Below the pieces are notes generated by a model, which was not told the DNA's origin, did no database searches, and saw only the letters and a list, made by a program, of their open reading frames with translations. From Gp6-AA45 sp035652075 (GTDB lineage: Bacteria; Acidobacteriota; Vicinamibacteria; Vicinamibacterales; CAVVIG01), in contig DASREL010000063.1 in NCBI GenBank assembly GCA_035652075.1, positions 1-64,000 on the forward strand: DNA of 64,000 nucleotides, in the 5' to 3' direction. A program made the position numbers and the translations under genes. Of this stretch, positions 18,233-26,230 are shown piece by piece. Numbering within the stretch: position 1 is the stretch's first letter; each line of letters opens with the position of its first letter.

Positions 18233-19018
18233 ATGCGCATTTTCGCTACGCTCGCCCTTGTCCTGGCCGCCGCAACCGCGTCGGCCCAGAATCAGATTCC
18301 CGCACCGCCCGACGTCGCGTCGCCGCCGGCGGACGCCACGAAAACGGCGTCGGGCCTCGCGACGAAAGTCCTGAAGGCCGGCACCGGCAAGGATCATCCG
18401 ACGCACGATGATCTCGTCCAGGTCCACTACTCCGGTTGGACGACCGACGGAAAAATGTTCGACAGTTCGGTCGCGCGCGGAACGCCGTCGACATTCCCGG
18501 TCGCGCGCGTCATCCCCGGATTCGGCGAAGGGATGCAGTTGATGGTCGTCGGCGAGAAACGGCGCCTGTGGATCCCCGAAGCGCTGGCCTACAAAGGTCA
18601 GGAGGGGCGGCCGAAAGGGATGCTGGTGTTCGACGTCGAGCTGATTGACATCCCCGGACGCCCGCCCGCCGATGTCAAAGCGCCGCCGGCGGACGCCAAG
18701 AAAACCGCGACCGGACTCGCGTACAAAGTGATCAAAGAAGGCACCGGCGGCCGCCATCCGAAGTCGAGCGATCAAGTCACGGTGCACTACACCGGTTGGA
18801 CGACAGATGGAAAAATGTTCGACAGCTCGGTGACGCGCGGCCAGCCTACGACATTCCCGCTCGACGGCGTCATCCCGGGATGGACCGAAGGCGTGCAGCT
18901 GATGGTCGAAGGCGAGAAGGCGCGTTTCTGGATCCCCGAGAAGCTCGCGTACAAAGGCGCGCAGGCGCCTTACGGCATGCTCGTCTTCGACATCGAGCTG
19001 ATCAAGATCGACCGCTAG
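18233..19018 (+). CDS. secreted FKBP-type peptidyl-prolyl isomerase with two FKBP domains
   Basis: A 261-residue protein with a signal peptide (RIFATLALVLAAATASAQ) and two tandem FKBP domains, at about 42-138 and 152-259. The repeats share VHYSGWTTDGKMFDSSV versus VHYTGWTTDGKMFDSSV, and the later IPEALAYKG versus IPEKLAYKG. Both therefore keep the active-site Tyr, Phe and Asp and the Trp at the pocket base. It should assist proline isomerisation and folding of exported proteins in the periplasm. The duplication is visible at DNA level around 18433 and 18793, so it is probably fairly recent or kept similar. A CATAAT hexamer ends 5 nt before the ATG, which suggests a leaderless mRNA. The 3' end overlaps the convergent DUF349 gene by 17 nt. 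Confidence 0.93.
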   Translation: MRIFATLALVLAAATASAQNQIPAPPDVASPPADATKTASGLATKVLKAGTGKDHPTHDDLVQVHYSGWTTDGKMFDSSVARGTPSTFPVARVIPGFGEGMQLMVVGEKRRLWIPEALAYKGQEGRPKGMLVFDVELIDIPGRPPADVKAPPADAKKTATGLAYKVIKEGTGGRHPKSSDQVTVHYTGWTTDGKMFDSSVTRGQPTTFPLDGVIPGWTEGVQLMVEGEKARFWIPEKLAYKGAQAPYGMLVFDIELIKIDR

Positions 19019-21656
19019 CCCGCTGCTTGTCGGAGATGCGGCGAATCGCGCGCTGGAACCGGTCCGCCAGCGCGCGACGCGTCTCGTCCGGTACGGGACC
19101 GATACGCGACCAGTTCGCCTGCGCCTGACGCACATCTTCGGCGGCCGCGCGCAGACGGCTCGAGTCGTCGACTTTGCCGCCGATCGTGTTGGCCGCCAGC
19201 GCTTCCTTCAACATTTCCGCAAGCCGTGTGGTCGGCGACATGTTCGCGTCCGCCGCGGCGGACGCCGCCGAACCGGCGACCGAGTTCGCCAGATCCTCGA
19301 TGCGCTTGACCAGCGTCTCCATCCGCTTGCGGTTCGCGTCGGGATCGAGATCCGTCCCCGCAAACGCCGTCGGATGCTTCGCGATCACCTGATTGAACGC
19401 CGTCGCAAACCGTTCGTCGAGCTGCTGCGCGCGCACGCGGTCGACGCCGCGCTGTGCCAGCTCGCGCTGCCACCGCGAGCGGATGTCGCGAACGGTCGCG
19501 ACGACATCGGCGGCTGGCTGCTCGCTGCCGGCTGCGGGATCACCGGCCGCCAACGTCTCGAGCTCTGCGACGATCGCCTCTCGGGCGGCGACGCGTTCGG
19601 CGCGCGCGGTGTCGTGACGCTGCGCATAGCGCGAGAAGAACGTATCGCACGCGGCGCGGAAGCGCTGCCAGATCGCCTCTGACCGGTTCTTGCGGACCGG
19701 GCCGATTGCCTTCCAGTCGTTCTGCAGCTTCTTGATTTCGGCGGCGGCGGCATCCCAGTCAGTCGACTGCGCGAGTGCTTCGGCGCGCGCGATGAGCGCC
19801 TCTTTCTTCGCGAGGTTCTCGGACCAGACCTTCTTCCGCTCGGCGAGATCGGCGTGGCGCCGCGTGAAGAACGTGTCGCATGCCGCGCGGAAGCGCTCCC
19901 AGATGGCTTTCTCCTGCCCGCGCGTCACCGGACCGATCGTCTTCCATTCGGCCTGCAGCTTTTTGATTTCGTCGGCGGTCTGGATCCAGTTCGTCGAATC
20001 GGCGAGCGCTTCGGCGCGTTCCGCAAGCGCCACTTTCTTCGCGAAGTTCTCGCCGCGCGCTTCGGACTGCGCCGCGAAGTGCGCTTCGCATTTCGTCCAC
20101 ACCTCGTCGTGCGCCGCCTTGAATCGCTTCCAGAGGATTTCGCCTTGCGCGCGCGGGACGTCCGCCGCGAGCTTCCATTGCTGCTGGAGATCGCGGACCT
20201 GCTTGACGATCTCGTCGGGATCCTCGACCGCTTTCAGCGCCTCCATTTTCTCGATCAGCTGTTCCTGGATGCCGACGTTCGCCCAGCGCTGCCAGTCGGC
20301 GACGTTGCGCAGCTCCTGCACCTTCGGCGTGATGGCGGCTTGCGCCGCCTTCAGGCGCTTGCTGATCTCTTCGTAGTCCTTGCGCGACGGCAGCGGCGGA
20401 ATGGCGCCGAGCGTCTGGCGCAGATCGCGCAGCGCGCGGTCGCCCGCTTTCAGCGTCAAGTCCTCGCGCGCGGCGAGCGCCTCGACCCGCGACGCCAGCT
20501 GCTGCAGCTTGGTCAGCGTCTCGCGCCGTGTGCGCTGGTCTTCTTCCTGTGCCGTCGACTGCCGGTTGGTGAGGGTGGTATCCGCCGCGGCGTATTTCGC
20601 CGCGACATCCGGATCGACGTCCATTCCGTTGCTCATGTCAGTCCATTCACGTCGCAGCACGCCGAACTGGCGGCGTGCCGACCCGATGTCTTCGACGCCG
20701 GCAATGCGCGCAGCTTCGTCGGCCAACTCGGCCAGCCGCGTCCGGCGTCGTTCGTGTTCTTTGCGCGCCGCTTCTTCGGCGACCTCGCGTCGCGCGCGGT
20801 CGGCGGCTTCGTCCTCGGCGCGTTTCAACGCCTCGGCCTCGGCAGCCGCGCGGTCGCGCTCGAGCTGTTCGGCATTTTGACGCGACAAGACCGCCTGGCG
20901 TTCCGCTTCGCTCGCGGCGCGCGCTTCCTCGGCGCGGGCTGCCGCGGCATCCGCTTCGGCGGCGGCACGGGCGGCCTCGGCAGCCGCGCGTTCCTGCGCG
21001 ACACGCTCGTCCATCTCGCGAACGATCGCGCGCGCCCGCTTCGACGCCGACTTGTTTTTCGCGCGGTTGGCAATCTGGTCGAGCGCGGCGCGATCGGTCA
21101 CGCGTTCGACCGCGACCGTCGCCGGCTCGCGGAATTCGCTGTTCACCGCGACGCCCAGAATCTCGTCGGCGTCGTGCAACGCCTCGAACGCCGCGCGCCG
21201 CACCGACTCGTGTTCGGCGTGACGCGCGATCGATCCGAGCGCGTGCTGATCGTGCTGATCGATCAATCGCGCGAGCGCGCGGACCGCCGTCGCTTCGCGC
21301 GGAGCGCTCTTCGCGACCGCCGCCAGCGTCCGCACGTCCTTCAGCGCGTCGACGGCGCTGAGGCTTTCCGCTTCGCCGATCCCCTCGAACGCTTCGAGGG
21401 CGACGTCGCGCAGCATCGACGCCGCTTCGGCGCGGACGCTCTCGTCCGCATCCGCGGCCGCAATGGACGCGAGCACCGACGGATCCAGAATCTTCGCGAC
21501 CGCCGCGCGCCGCACGCGCGGCTCGCCATCCTCGCGCGCAATCTCGCCAAGCAACTCGTGCTCGGCGATCGGCAGCTCCTGCACGAACGCCAGGCGGACG
21601 GCCGGATCTGGATGCTTCTGGCGTGGTTGCGTTCTAAAGCGGTCGAGGATCGCCAT
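19002..21656 (-). CDS. DUF349 domain protein with HEAT-like N-terminus and coiled coil
   Basis: An 884-residue soluble protein. Residues about 10-190 look like HEAT-type helical repeats (DPSVLASIAAADADESVRAEAA, EHESVRRAAFEALHDADEIL). Residues about 200-330 form a highly charged Ala/Glu/Arg coiled coil. From about 440 several DUF349 units follow, recognised by repeated A-[ED]-x-I-K-K-L-Q-x-x-W-K-x-I-G-P-V followed by W-x-R-F-R-A-A-C-D-T-F-F. DUF349 proteins have no firm biochemical role that I can state. Its start lies inside the end of the upstream Sec-peroxiredoxin gene (23-nt overlap), so the two share an mRNA. Confidence 0.88.
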   Translation of the reverse strand: MAILDRFRTQPRQKHPDPAVRLAFVQELPIAEHELLGEIAREDGEPRVRRAAVAKILDPSVLASIAAADADESVRAEAASMLRDVALEAFEGIGEAESLSAVDALKDVRTLAAVAKSAPREATAVRALARLIDQHDQHALGSIARHAEHESVRRAAFEALHDADEILGVAVNSEFREPATVAVERVTDRAALDQIANRAKNKSASKRARAIVREMDERVAQERAAAEAARAAAEADAAAARAEEARAASEAERQAVLSRQNAEQLERDRAAAEAEALKRAEDEAADRARREVAEEAARKEHERRRTRLAELADEAARIAGVEDIGSARRQFGVLRREWTDMSNGMDVDPDVAAKYAAADTTLTNRQSTAQEEDQRTRRETLTKLQQLASRVEALAAREDLTLKAGDRALRDLRQTLGAIPPLPSRKDYEEISKRLKAAQAAITPKVQELRNVADWQRWANVGIQEQLIEKMEALKAVEDPDEIVKQVRDLQQQWKLAADVPRAQGEILWKRFKAAHDEVWTKCEAHFAAQSEARGENFAKKVALAERAEALADSTNWIQTADEIKKLQAEWKTIGPVTRGQEKAIWERFRAACDTFFTRRHADLAERKKVWSENLAKKEALIARAEALAQSTDWDAAAAEIKKLQNDWKAIGPVRKNRSEAIWQRFRAACDTFFSRYAQRHDTARAERVAAREAIVAELETLAAGDPAAGSEQPAADVVATVRDIRSRWQRELAQRGVDRVRAQQLDERFATAFNQVIAKHPTAFAGTDLDPDANRKRMETLVKRIEDLANSVAGSAASAAADANMSPTTRLAEMLKEALAANTIGGKVDDSSRLRAAAEDVRQAQANWSRIGPVPDETRRALADRFQRAIRRISDKQRASGRS

Positions 21657-22149
21657 GCGCCATTCCTAGTCGGTTGAGCGTAGCGACGACATCGTCGCCA
21701 TGCGTTCGAGCACTGACGGTTCGGTCGATCTCCAGAATCTTTCCGTCAGCCCCGATGTAGAACGTCGTTCTCGATGCAAATCCCGTCGCGCCGAGCACGC
21801 CGTACGCGCGCGCGGTGTCTTTCGTCGGATCGCTCAAGATCGGAAAGTCGAGCTCGAGCGACGCCGCGAACTTCGTGTTCTTCTCGACGCTGTCGGTGCT
21901 CGCCGCAAAATACGCGACGTCGAACGTCCGCAGCGCATCGCCGCTCGCCCGGAGCGACTGGCATTCCGCCGTTCAGCCGCCTGTGAAAGCCTTCGGAAAC
22001 CATGCCACGACGACGGGCCGGACGCCAGTAAACTCGCGGAGACGGTATGTACGGCCGTCGGACGCCGCGAGCTCGAAGTCGGGTGCGGCGTCGCCGGGCG
22101 ACAATTCAGGTTTGCGTCGAAACAGCGACAAGTGGTCTCTCGATTTCAT
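21634..22149 (-). CDS. peroxiredoxin (BCP/PrxQ type), predicted selenoprotein: TGA at residue 59
   Basis: Read through one in-frame TGA (21975-21973) this is a complete 171-residue AhpC/TSA peroxiredoxin. Before the TGA it reads SPGDAAPDFELAASDGRTY and VVVAWFPKAFTGG; after it, TAECQSLRASGDALRTFDV and later TKDTARAYGVLG. The TGA sits exactly at the peroxidatic cysteine of the F-T-x-G-C-T-x-E-C motif; the Cys four residues on, used for resolving in PrxQ types, is kept. Sec-containing peroxiredoxins are a known selenoprotein family, and a SECIS-like hairpin follows the TGA. The rest is intact, which argues against decay. It reduces peroxides, with Sec giving higher reactivity. Start ATG at 22149. 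Conventional gene calling would see only a fragment beginning near 21837. Confidence 0.87.
21940..21975 (-). promoter_or_regulatory. candidate bacterial SECIS element behind the TGA of the peroxiredoxin
   Basis: Fourteen nt after the TGA, GTCGCTC (21958-21952) pairs with GAGCGGC (21946-21940) in a 7-bp stem (one U-G pair) around the loop CGGGC. The loop begins 21 nt after the UGA, within the usual distance for bacterial SECIS hairpins, and has G residues near its 5' side as SelB-binding loops do. It lies inside coding sequence, as bacterial SECIS elements must. Found by eye; no folding was run. Confidence 0.6.
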
Positions 22150-22251
22150 GCCATTCTAGGGATGCGGTTCAAGCTCGAGTGGCTTCTGCACTGCACCTTT
22201 TTTTTCGTTGACGCGAGATTCTCCAATTCTGCGGATCTCGGCTGACTCGTT

Positions 22252-22905
22252 GTGATTTTCAGCGACGCCATCGACGTCCTCCAGCGACGGTTACGCGAGA
22301 CGCTGCCGGGTCCCGACGCACACGCGCATCTCGCGCCGATTCCGCGACGCCAGTGGCCCGCGTCGTTCAACCCCGCCCGCATTCGCAACGCTGCGGGATT
22401 GCTCCTCCTGTTTCCTGTGGACGATCGGCCACGCGTCGTGCTCACCGAGCGCGCGCACACGCTCGAACGTCATCGCGGTCAGATTTCATTGCCCGGCGGC
22501 GTCGTCGATCCCGGCGAGACATTCGAGCGCGCGGCCTTACGCGAAGCGAACGAAGAAATTGGTCTCGCGACCGACGCCGTGCGCGTGCTCGGCGCGTTGA
22601 CGCCAATCGATATTCCGGTCAGCGGATTTCGATTGCATCCAATCGTCGCGATGACCCACGATCGCCCCGCGCTGACGCCGCACGACGGCGAGGTCGCGCG
22701 AATCGTCGAGGTGGCGTTGGATGAGCTCTTGCATCCCTCCACGCTCGCCTGGACACGCCGCGAACGCGATGGCGTCGCGATCGCCGTGCCGACCTTCCGG
22801 GTGAACGGGGTCGACATCTGGGGCGCAACAGCGATGGTATTGGCGGAATTCCTCGCTCTGTTCGGGTGGGCGCCTATTTCTGCCAAATCTGCACGAAATG
22901 AATGA
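22252..22905 (+). CDS. Nudix hydrolase, CoA pyrophosphatase (NudL/YeaB) type
   Basis: A 217-residue Nudix protein. The Nudix box reads GGVVDPGETFERAALREANEEIG at about 84-106, matching Gx5Ex7REUxEExGU. Just before it is LTERAHTLERHRGQISLPGG, the UPF0035 signature that marks the coenzyme A pyrophosphatase branch. It probably cleaves CoA or its oxidised forms to 3',5'-ADP and phosphopantetheine, in the cytoplasm. The start is a GTG at 22252. It is divergent from the peroxiredoxin gene across about 100 nt that include a run of eight T (22198-22205). Confidence 0.9.
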   Translation: MIFSDAIDVLQRRLRETLPGPDAHAHLAPIPRRQWPASFNPARIRNAAGLLLLFPVDDRPRVVLTERAHTLERHRGQISLPGGVVDPGETFERAALREANEEIGLATDAVRVLGALTPIDIPVSGFRLHPIVAMTHDRPALTPHDGEVARIVEVALDELLHPSTLAWTRRERDGVAIAVPTFRVNGVDIWGATAMVLAEFLALFGWAPISAKSARNE

Positions 22906-22952
22906 CAGTTCGTACGCAAAGCCGCTCATGTCACGAATCTGTCTTCCTGATA

Positions 22953-22982
22953 TTGCACAAACTGCACAGTTCAATACATAAT
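22953..22982 (+). promoter_or_regulatory. candidate sigma-70-like promoter of glutamine synthetase gene
   Basis: TTGCAC at 22953 and TACATA/CATAAT at 22975-22982 with 16-18 nt spacing, placed 24 nt before the start codon in a locally AT-rich gap. Two TGCACA-type boxes fall inside the spacer. Assigned by eye only. Confidence 0.4.
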
Positions 22983-23005
22983 TGGGGTTTCAAAGGGGGC
23001 GCGTC

Positions 23006-25183
23006 ATGGGTTCTGCAGTACTCGGCGAAGCGATCACCGCGATTCGCGACTGGTCGGTGAACGACACCAGCGACAAACGGGCGGCCAAAACGAAGGACGG
23101 ATTCGGCAGCCTCGTATTCAACGATGAAGTGCAGCAGGCGCGCTTGCCCAAGGCGGTGTATCACGCGCTGCGCCGGACGATGACGCACGGCGAAGCGCTC
23201 GATCTGTCGGCGGCGGACGCGATCGCCAAGGCAATGAAGGAGTGGGCCGTCGAGCACGGTGCGACGCACTACACGCACTGGTTCCAGCCGCTCACCGGCA
23301 TCACCGCGGAAAAACACGATTCGTTTCTGCAGCTGACGCCGGATGGTAAAGCCGTCGCGGAGTTCTCCGGCAAAGAACTGATCAAAGGCGAGCCGGACGC
23401 GTCCAGTTTCCCGTCCGGCGGCATGCGATCAACGTTCGAAGCACGCGGATACACGGCGTGGGACCCGACGAGCCCGCCCTGGCTGCTCTACAGCGGCGGC
23501 GCGGTCACCCTCGTGATCCCGACGGCGTTCGTGAGTTGGACGGGCGAGGCGCTCGACAAGAAAACACCGCTCCTGCGGTCGATGGAAGCGTTGTCGAAAC
23601 AGGCAGTGCGTGTCTTGAAACTGTTCGGATCCACCGCCGAGCGCGTCGTGACGACCTGCGGCCCGGAGCAGGAGTACTTCCTGATCGATCGATATTTTTA
23701 TCTCTCGCGGCCCGACCTGATTAACGCCGGCCGGACGCTCTTCGGCGCCAAGCCGCCGAAGGGGCAGGAACTCGAAGATCAGTACTTCGGCGCGATTCCC
23801 GATCGCGTGATGGCGTTCATGTCGGAAGTCGAGGGCGAACTGTACCGCGTCGGCGTGCCGGTGAAGACGCGGCACAACGAGGTCGCGCCGAGCCAGTACG
23901 AGATCGCGCCGATCTTCGAGAACGCAAACGTCGCCACCGATCACCAGATGATCATGATGGAGACGTTGAAGCGCACCGCGCCGAAATTCGGGCTCGCGTG
24001 CCTGCTCCACGAGAAGCCGTTCGCCGGCGTCAACGGATCGGGCAAGCACTTGAATTGGTCGATGAGCGACGACGAGGGGCACAACCTCTTGTCGCCGGGC
24101 GCGAACACGCACGAGAACATGCAGTTCCTGGTGTTCTGCGCGGCGGTGATTCGCGCGGTCAACAAGTGGCAGGGATTGCTGCGCGCCAGCATCGCCAGCG
24201 CCGGCAACGATCATCGTCTAGGCGCGAACGAAGCGCCGCCAGCGATCATCTCGATCTTCCTCGGCGACATGCTGACCGACATCTTCGAGCAGATCGAAAA
24301 GGGCGCGGCGAAGTCGACCAAGCACGGCGGCGAGCTCGACACCGGCGTCATGGTGCTGCCGAAACTGCCGCGCGACGCGGGCGATCGCAATCGCACGAGC
24401 CCGTTTGCGTTCACCGGCAACAAGTTCGAGTTCCGCGCCGTGTCGTCGAACCAGAGCATCGCGCTGCCGAACATCTCGCTGAACCTCGCGGTCACCGAGT
24501 CGCTCGATTACATCGCCACCGAACTCGAACAGGCGACCAAGGGCGGGAAGTCGATCGAGAAAGCGGTCGCGGAGCTCCTGCCGAAGATGATCAAGGAGAA
24601 CAAGCGCATCATCTTCAACGGCAACGGCTACTCGAAGGAGTGGGAGCAGGAAGCCAAGAAGCGGGGCCTGCTGAACCTGAAGAACACCGTCGACGCGTTG
24701 CCGCAGCTGGTCGCGAAGGACGTCATCGGCGCGTTCGAGAAATACAAGGTGCTGAACGAACGCGAGGTCCGCGCGCGCTACGACATCATGGTCGAGCAGT
24801 ACATCAAGACCGTGAACGTCGAGGGGCAGTTGATGGTGCTCATGGCCAACCGGTACATCTTGCCGGCGGCGCTGAACTATCAGAAGCAGATCGCCGAAAG
24901 CGTCGCCGCCGTGAAGGCGGCCGGCGGCAAGTCGACGCAGGGGAAGAAGCTGCTCGATTGGTTCGTCAAGAAAACCGACGGCTTCAAGGCCGCAGCCGAC
25001 AAGCTCGAACACGCGCTCGCGCACGAAGGGAACGGCAACGCGGAAAAGCATGCGAAGCACTTCCGCGACGTCGTCATCCCGTCGATGCTCGCGCTGCGCG
25101 AGCTCGGCGACGAACTCGAGCTCGCCATCCCGCACGAGACGTGGCCGCTCGCGACCTACCGGGAGATGTTATTTATCAAGTAA
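23006..25183 (+). CDS. glnN: type III glutamine synthetase
   Basis: A 725-residue GSIII-type glutamine synthetase, the long (about 700-730) form that makes glutamine from glutamate, ammonia and ATP. Family hallmarks are visible: the N-terminal AKTKDGFGSLVFNDEVQ segment, GATHYTHWFQPLTGITAEKH, the TCGPEQEYFLIDRYFY metal-ligand region, RHNEVAPSQYEIAP, LHEKPFAGVNGSGKHLNWSM, and NRTSPFAFTGNKFEFRAV near the active site. GSIII enzymes form dodecamers and are not adenylylated at the GlnA tyrosine site. The ATG at 23006 follows a GGGGGCG Shine-Dalgarno-like run; an upstream TTG is less likely. A nearby promoter-like sequence suggests it is transcribed alone, and a hairpin follows it. Confidence 0.94.
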   Translation: MGSAVLGEAITAIRDWSVNDTSDKRAAKTKDGFGSLVFNDEVQQARLPKAVYHALRRTMTHGEALDLSAADAIAKAMKEWAVEHGATHYTHWFQPLTGITAEKHDSFLQLTPDGKAVAEFSGKELIKGEPDASSFPSGGMRSTFEARGYTAWDPTSPPWLLYSGGAVTLVIPTAFVSWTGEALDKKTPLLRSMEALSKQAVRVLKLFGSTAERVVTTCGPEQEYFLIDRYFYLSRPDLINAGRTLFGAKPPKGQELEDQYFGAIPDRVMAFMSEVEGELYRVGVPVKTRHNEVAPSQYEIAPIFENANVATDHQMIMMETLKRTAPKFGLACLLHEKPFAGVNGSGKHLNWSMSDDEGHNLLSPGANTHENMQFLVFCAAVIRAVNKWQGLLRASIASAGNDHRLGANEAPPAIISIFLGDMLTDIFEQIEKGAAKSTKHGGELDTGVMVLPKLPRDAGDRNRTSPFAFTGNKFEFRAVSSNQSIALPNISLNLAVTESLDYIATELEQATKGGKSIEKAVAELLPKMIKENKRIIFNGNGYSKEWEQEAKKRGLLNLKNTVDALPQLVAKDVIGAFEKYKVLNEREVRARYDIMVEQYIKTVNVEGQLMVLMANRYILPAALNYQKQIAESVAAVKAAGGKSTQGKKLLDWFVKKTDGFKAAADKLEHALAHEGNGNAEKHAKHFRDVVIPSMLALRELGDELELAIPHETWPLATYREMLFIK

Positions 25184-25185
25184 TG

Positions 25186-25272
25186 GGCAGGAGAGGCAGG
25201 AAGGGCGGGACGGGCAGGAAAAACCATCCTGCCGTCCCTCCAGCCTTTCCAGCCTTTCCCGCCTATCCAGCC
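25186..25272. repeat. inverted-arm element with 9-nt units (GGCAGGAAG type) between glnN and cysK
   Basis: Left arm: four 9-nt units (25186-25221: GGCAGGAGA, GGCAGGAAG, GGCGGGACG, GGCAGGAAA). Right arm: five units in reverse orientation (25228-25272), ending in TTTCCAGCC, TTTCCCGCC and TATCCAGCC. The right arm covers the last codons and stop of cysK. The centre (25207-25238) can fold as a strong stem. Confidence 0.8.
25207..25238. terminator. stem-loop between convergent glnN and cysK, possible bidirectional terminator
   Basis: GGGACGGGCAGGA (25207-25219) pairs with TCCTGCCGTCCC (25227-25238) with one bulged G and a short A-rich loop, located 24 nt past the glnN stop and 25 nt past the cysK stop. 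There is no clear T-tract on either side, so the termination role is inferred from position between convergent genes. Confidence 0.5.
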
Positions 25273-26195
25273 CTGAAGAGATTCCCCGCCAAATACTTCA
25301 AACCCGAGTCGACGACGACGGTCGCGACCGTTTTGCCTGGCCCGATCTCCTTCGCGATCTTCACGGCGGCCGCGATGTTGAGGCCGCTCGACGTGCCGAC
25401 GAGGATGCCTTCTTCGCGCGCGAGCCGGCGCGCCATCGTACGGCCTTCGGCTTCGTCGATCGCGCGCGCCTCGTCGTAGGGACGATCGGTCATGTGCGGC
25501 GGAATGCGTCCGGTCGCGATCCCCTCGACGCTGTGCGCGCCGCCGCGGCCTTCCGTCATCGCCGGCGATTGGGTCGGCTCGAGCGCAACGATCCGCGCGC
25601 GGCTTCCGCCTTCGCGCAGCGCGCGGATCACACCGCTCAACATCCCGCCGGTTCCCACCGCGCCGCAGAAGACGTCGATCCGTCCGCCGGTCTGTTCGAG
25701 CAGTTCGCGGCCGATGGCTTTGTAGCCGTCGATCGCATCCTCGTTGTGAAATTGATCGGTCCAGAACGTGTTCGGCTCCGCCGCAAGCGTCGCGATCTCC
25801 TCGCGGAAACGATCGAACAACGCCGGCGTCACTTTCCCGCCGTCGCTCGGCACGAGCCGCAGTTCCGCGCCAAACGCCTCCATCGTCAATAACTTCTCCT
25901 GCGAAAACGCATCCGACGACAGGACCACGAATTTGTAGCCCTTCGCAGCGCAGACCATCGCCAGCGACGACCCGGTGCTGCCGCCTGTGAACTCAATCAC
26001 GCGCATGCCGGGCTTGAGGGCGCCGCGTTTTTCGGCGCCTTCGATCATTGCGAGCGCCATGCGGTCTTTGTAGGACGCGGTCGGGTTGAGCGACTCGAGC
26101 TTGATGACGACATCAGCGGACTGTGGCGCGACGACGCGGTGGAGTCGGACGATGGGGGTGTGGCCGATCGCCTGAAGAATCGAAGTGGTGATCAC
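25263..26195 (-). CDS. cysteine synthase-family PLP enzyme (CysK-like)
   Basis: A 310-residue fold-type II PLP enzyme. The Schiff-base lysine is K43 in NPTASYKDR. A phosphate/substrate loop reads TGGSTGSS where classic O-acetylserine sulfhydrylases have TSGNTG, and the PLP phosphate loop is GAVGTGGMLSG. The C-terminus has GTSSGLNIAAA. It probably makes cysteine from O-acetylserine and sulfide; the altered substrate loop leaves a related beta-replacement activity possible. The start is a GTG at 26195, 7 nt after a TACAAT hexamer. It is divergent from a rhodanese gene (sulfur metabolism), 35 nt apart. Confidence 0.88.
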   Translation of the reverse strand: MITTSILQAIGHTPIVRLHRVVAPQSADVVIKLESLNPTASYKDRMALAMIEGAEKRGALKPGMRVIEFTGGSTGSSLAMVCAAKGYKFVVLSSDAFSQEKLLTMEAFGAELRLVPSDGGKVTPALFDRFREEIATLAAEPNTFWTDQFHNEDAIDGYKAIGRELLEQTGGRIDVFCGAVGTGGMLSGVIRALREGGSRARIVALEPTQSPAMTEGRGGAHSVEGIATGRIPPHMTDRPYDEARAIDEAEGRTMARRLAREEGILVGTSSGLNIAAAVKIAKEIGPGKTVATVVVDSGLKYLAGNLFRAG

Positions 26196-26202
26196 GAAAC
26201 GG

Positions 26203-26208
26203 ATTGTA
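26203..26208 (-). promoter_or_regulatory. -10-like TACAAT 7 nt before the cysK start
   Basis: TACAAT on the minus strand ends 7 nt before the GTG, so transcription would begin at or next to the start codon. No Shine-Dalgarno is visible. This is one of several such start-proximal hexamers in the window. Confidence 0.45.
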
Positions 26209-26230
26209 CTGGACCCTCGTCTAAGCCCTC

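Noticed and set aside
21746..22003. Alternative minus-strand frame over the peroxiredoxin
   Set aside because: Arg-rich product with no motif; the Sec read-through frame matches peroxiredoxins on both sides of the TGA.
22160..22205. Possible intrinsic terminator ending in eight T on the plus strand
   Set aside because: No plus-strand gene ends there and no stable GC stem immediately precedes the T-run; it lies upstream of the minus-strand peroxiredoxin.
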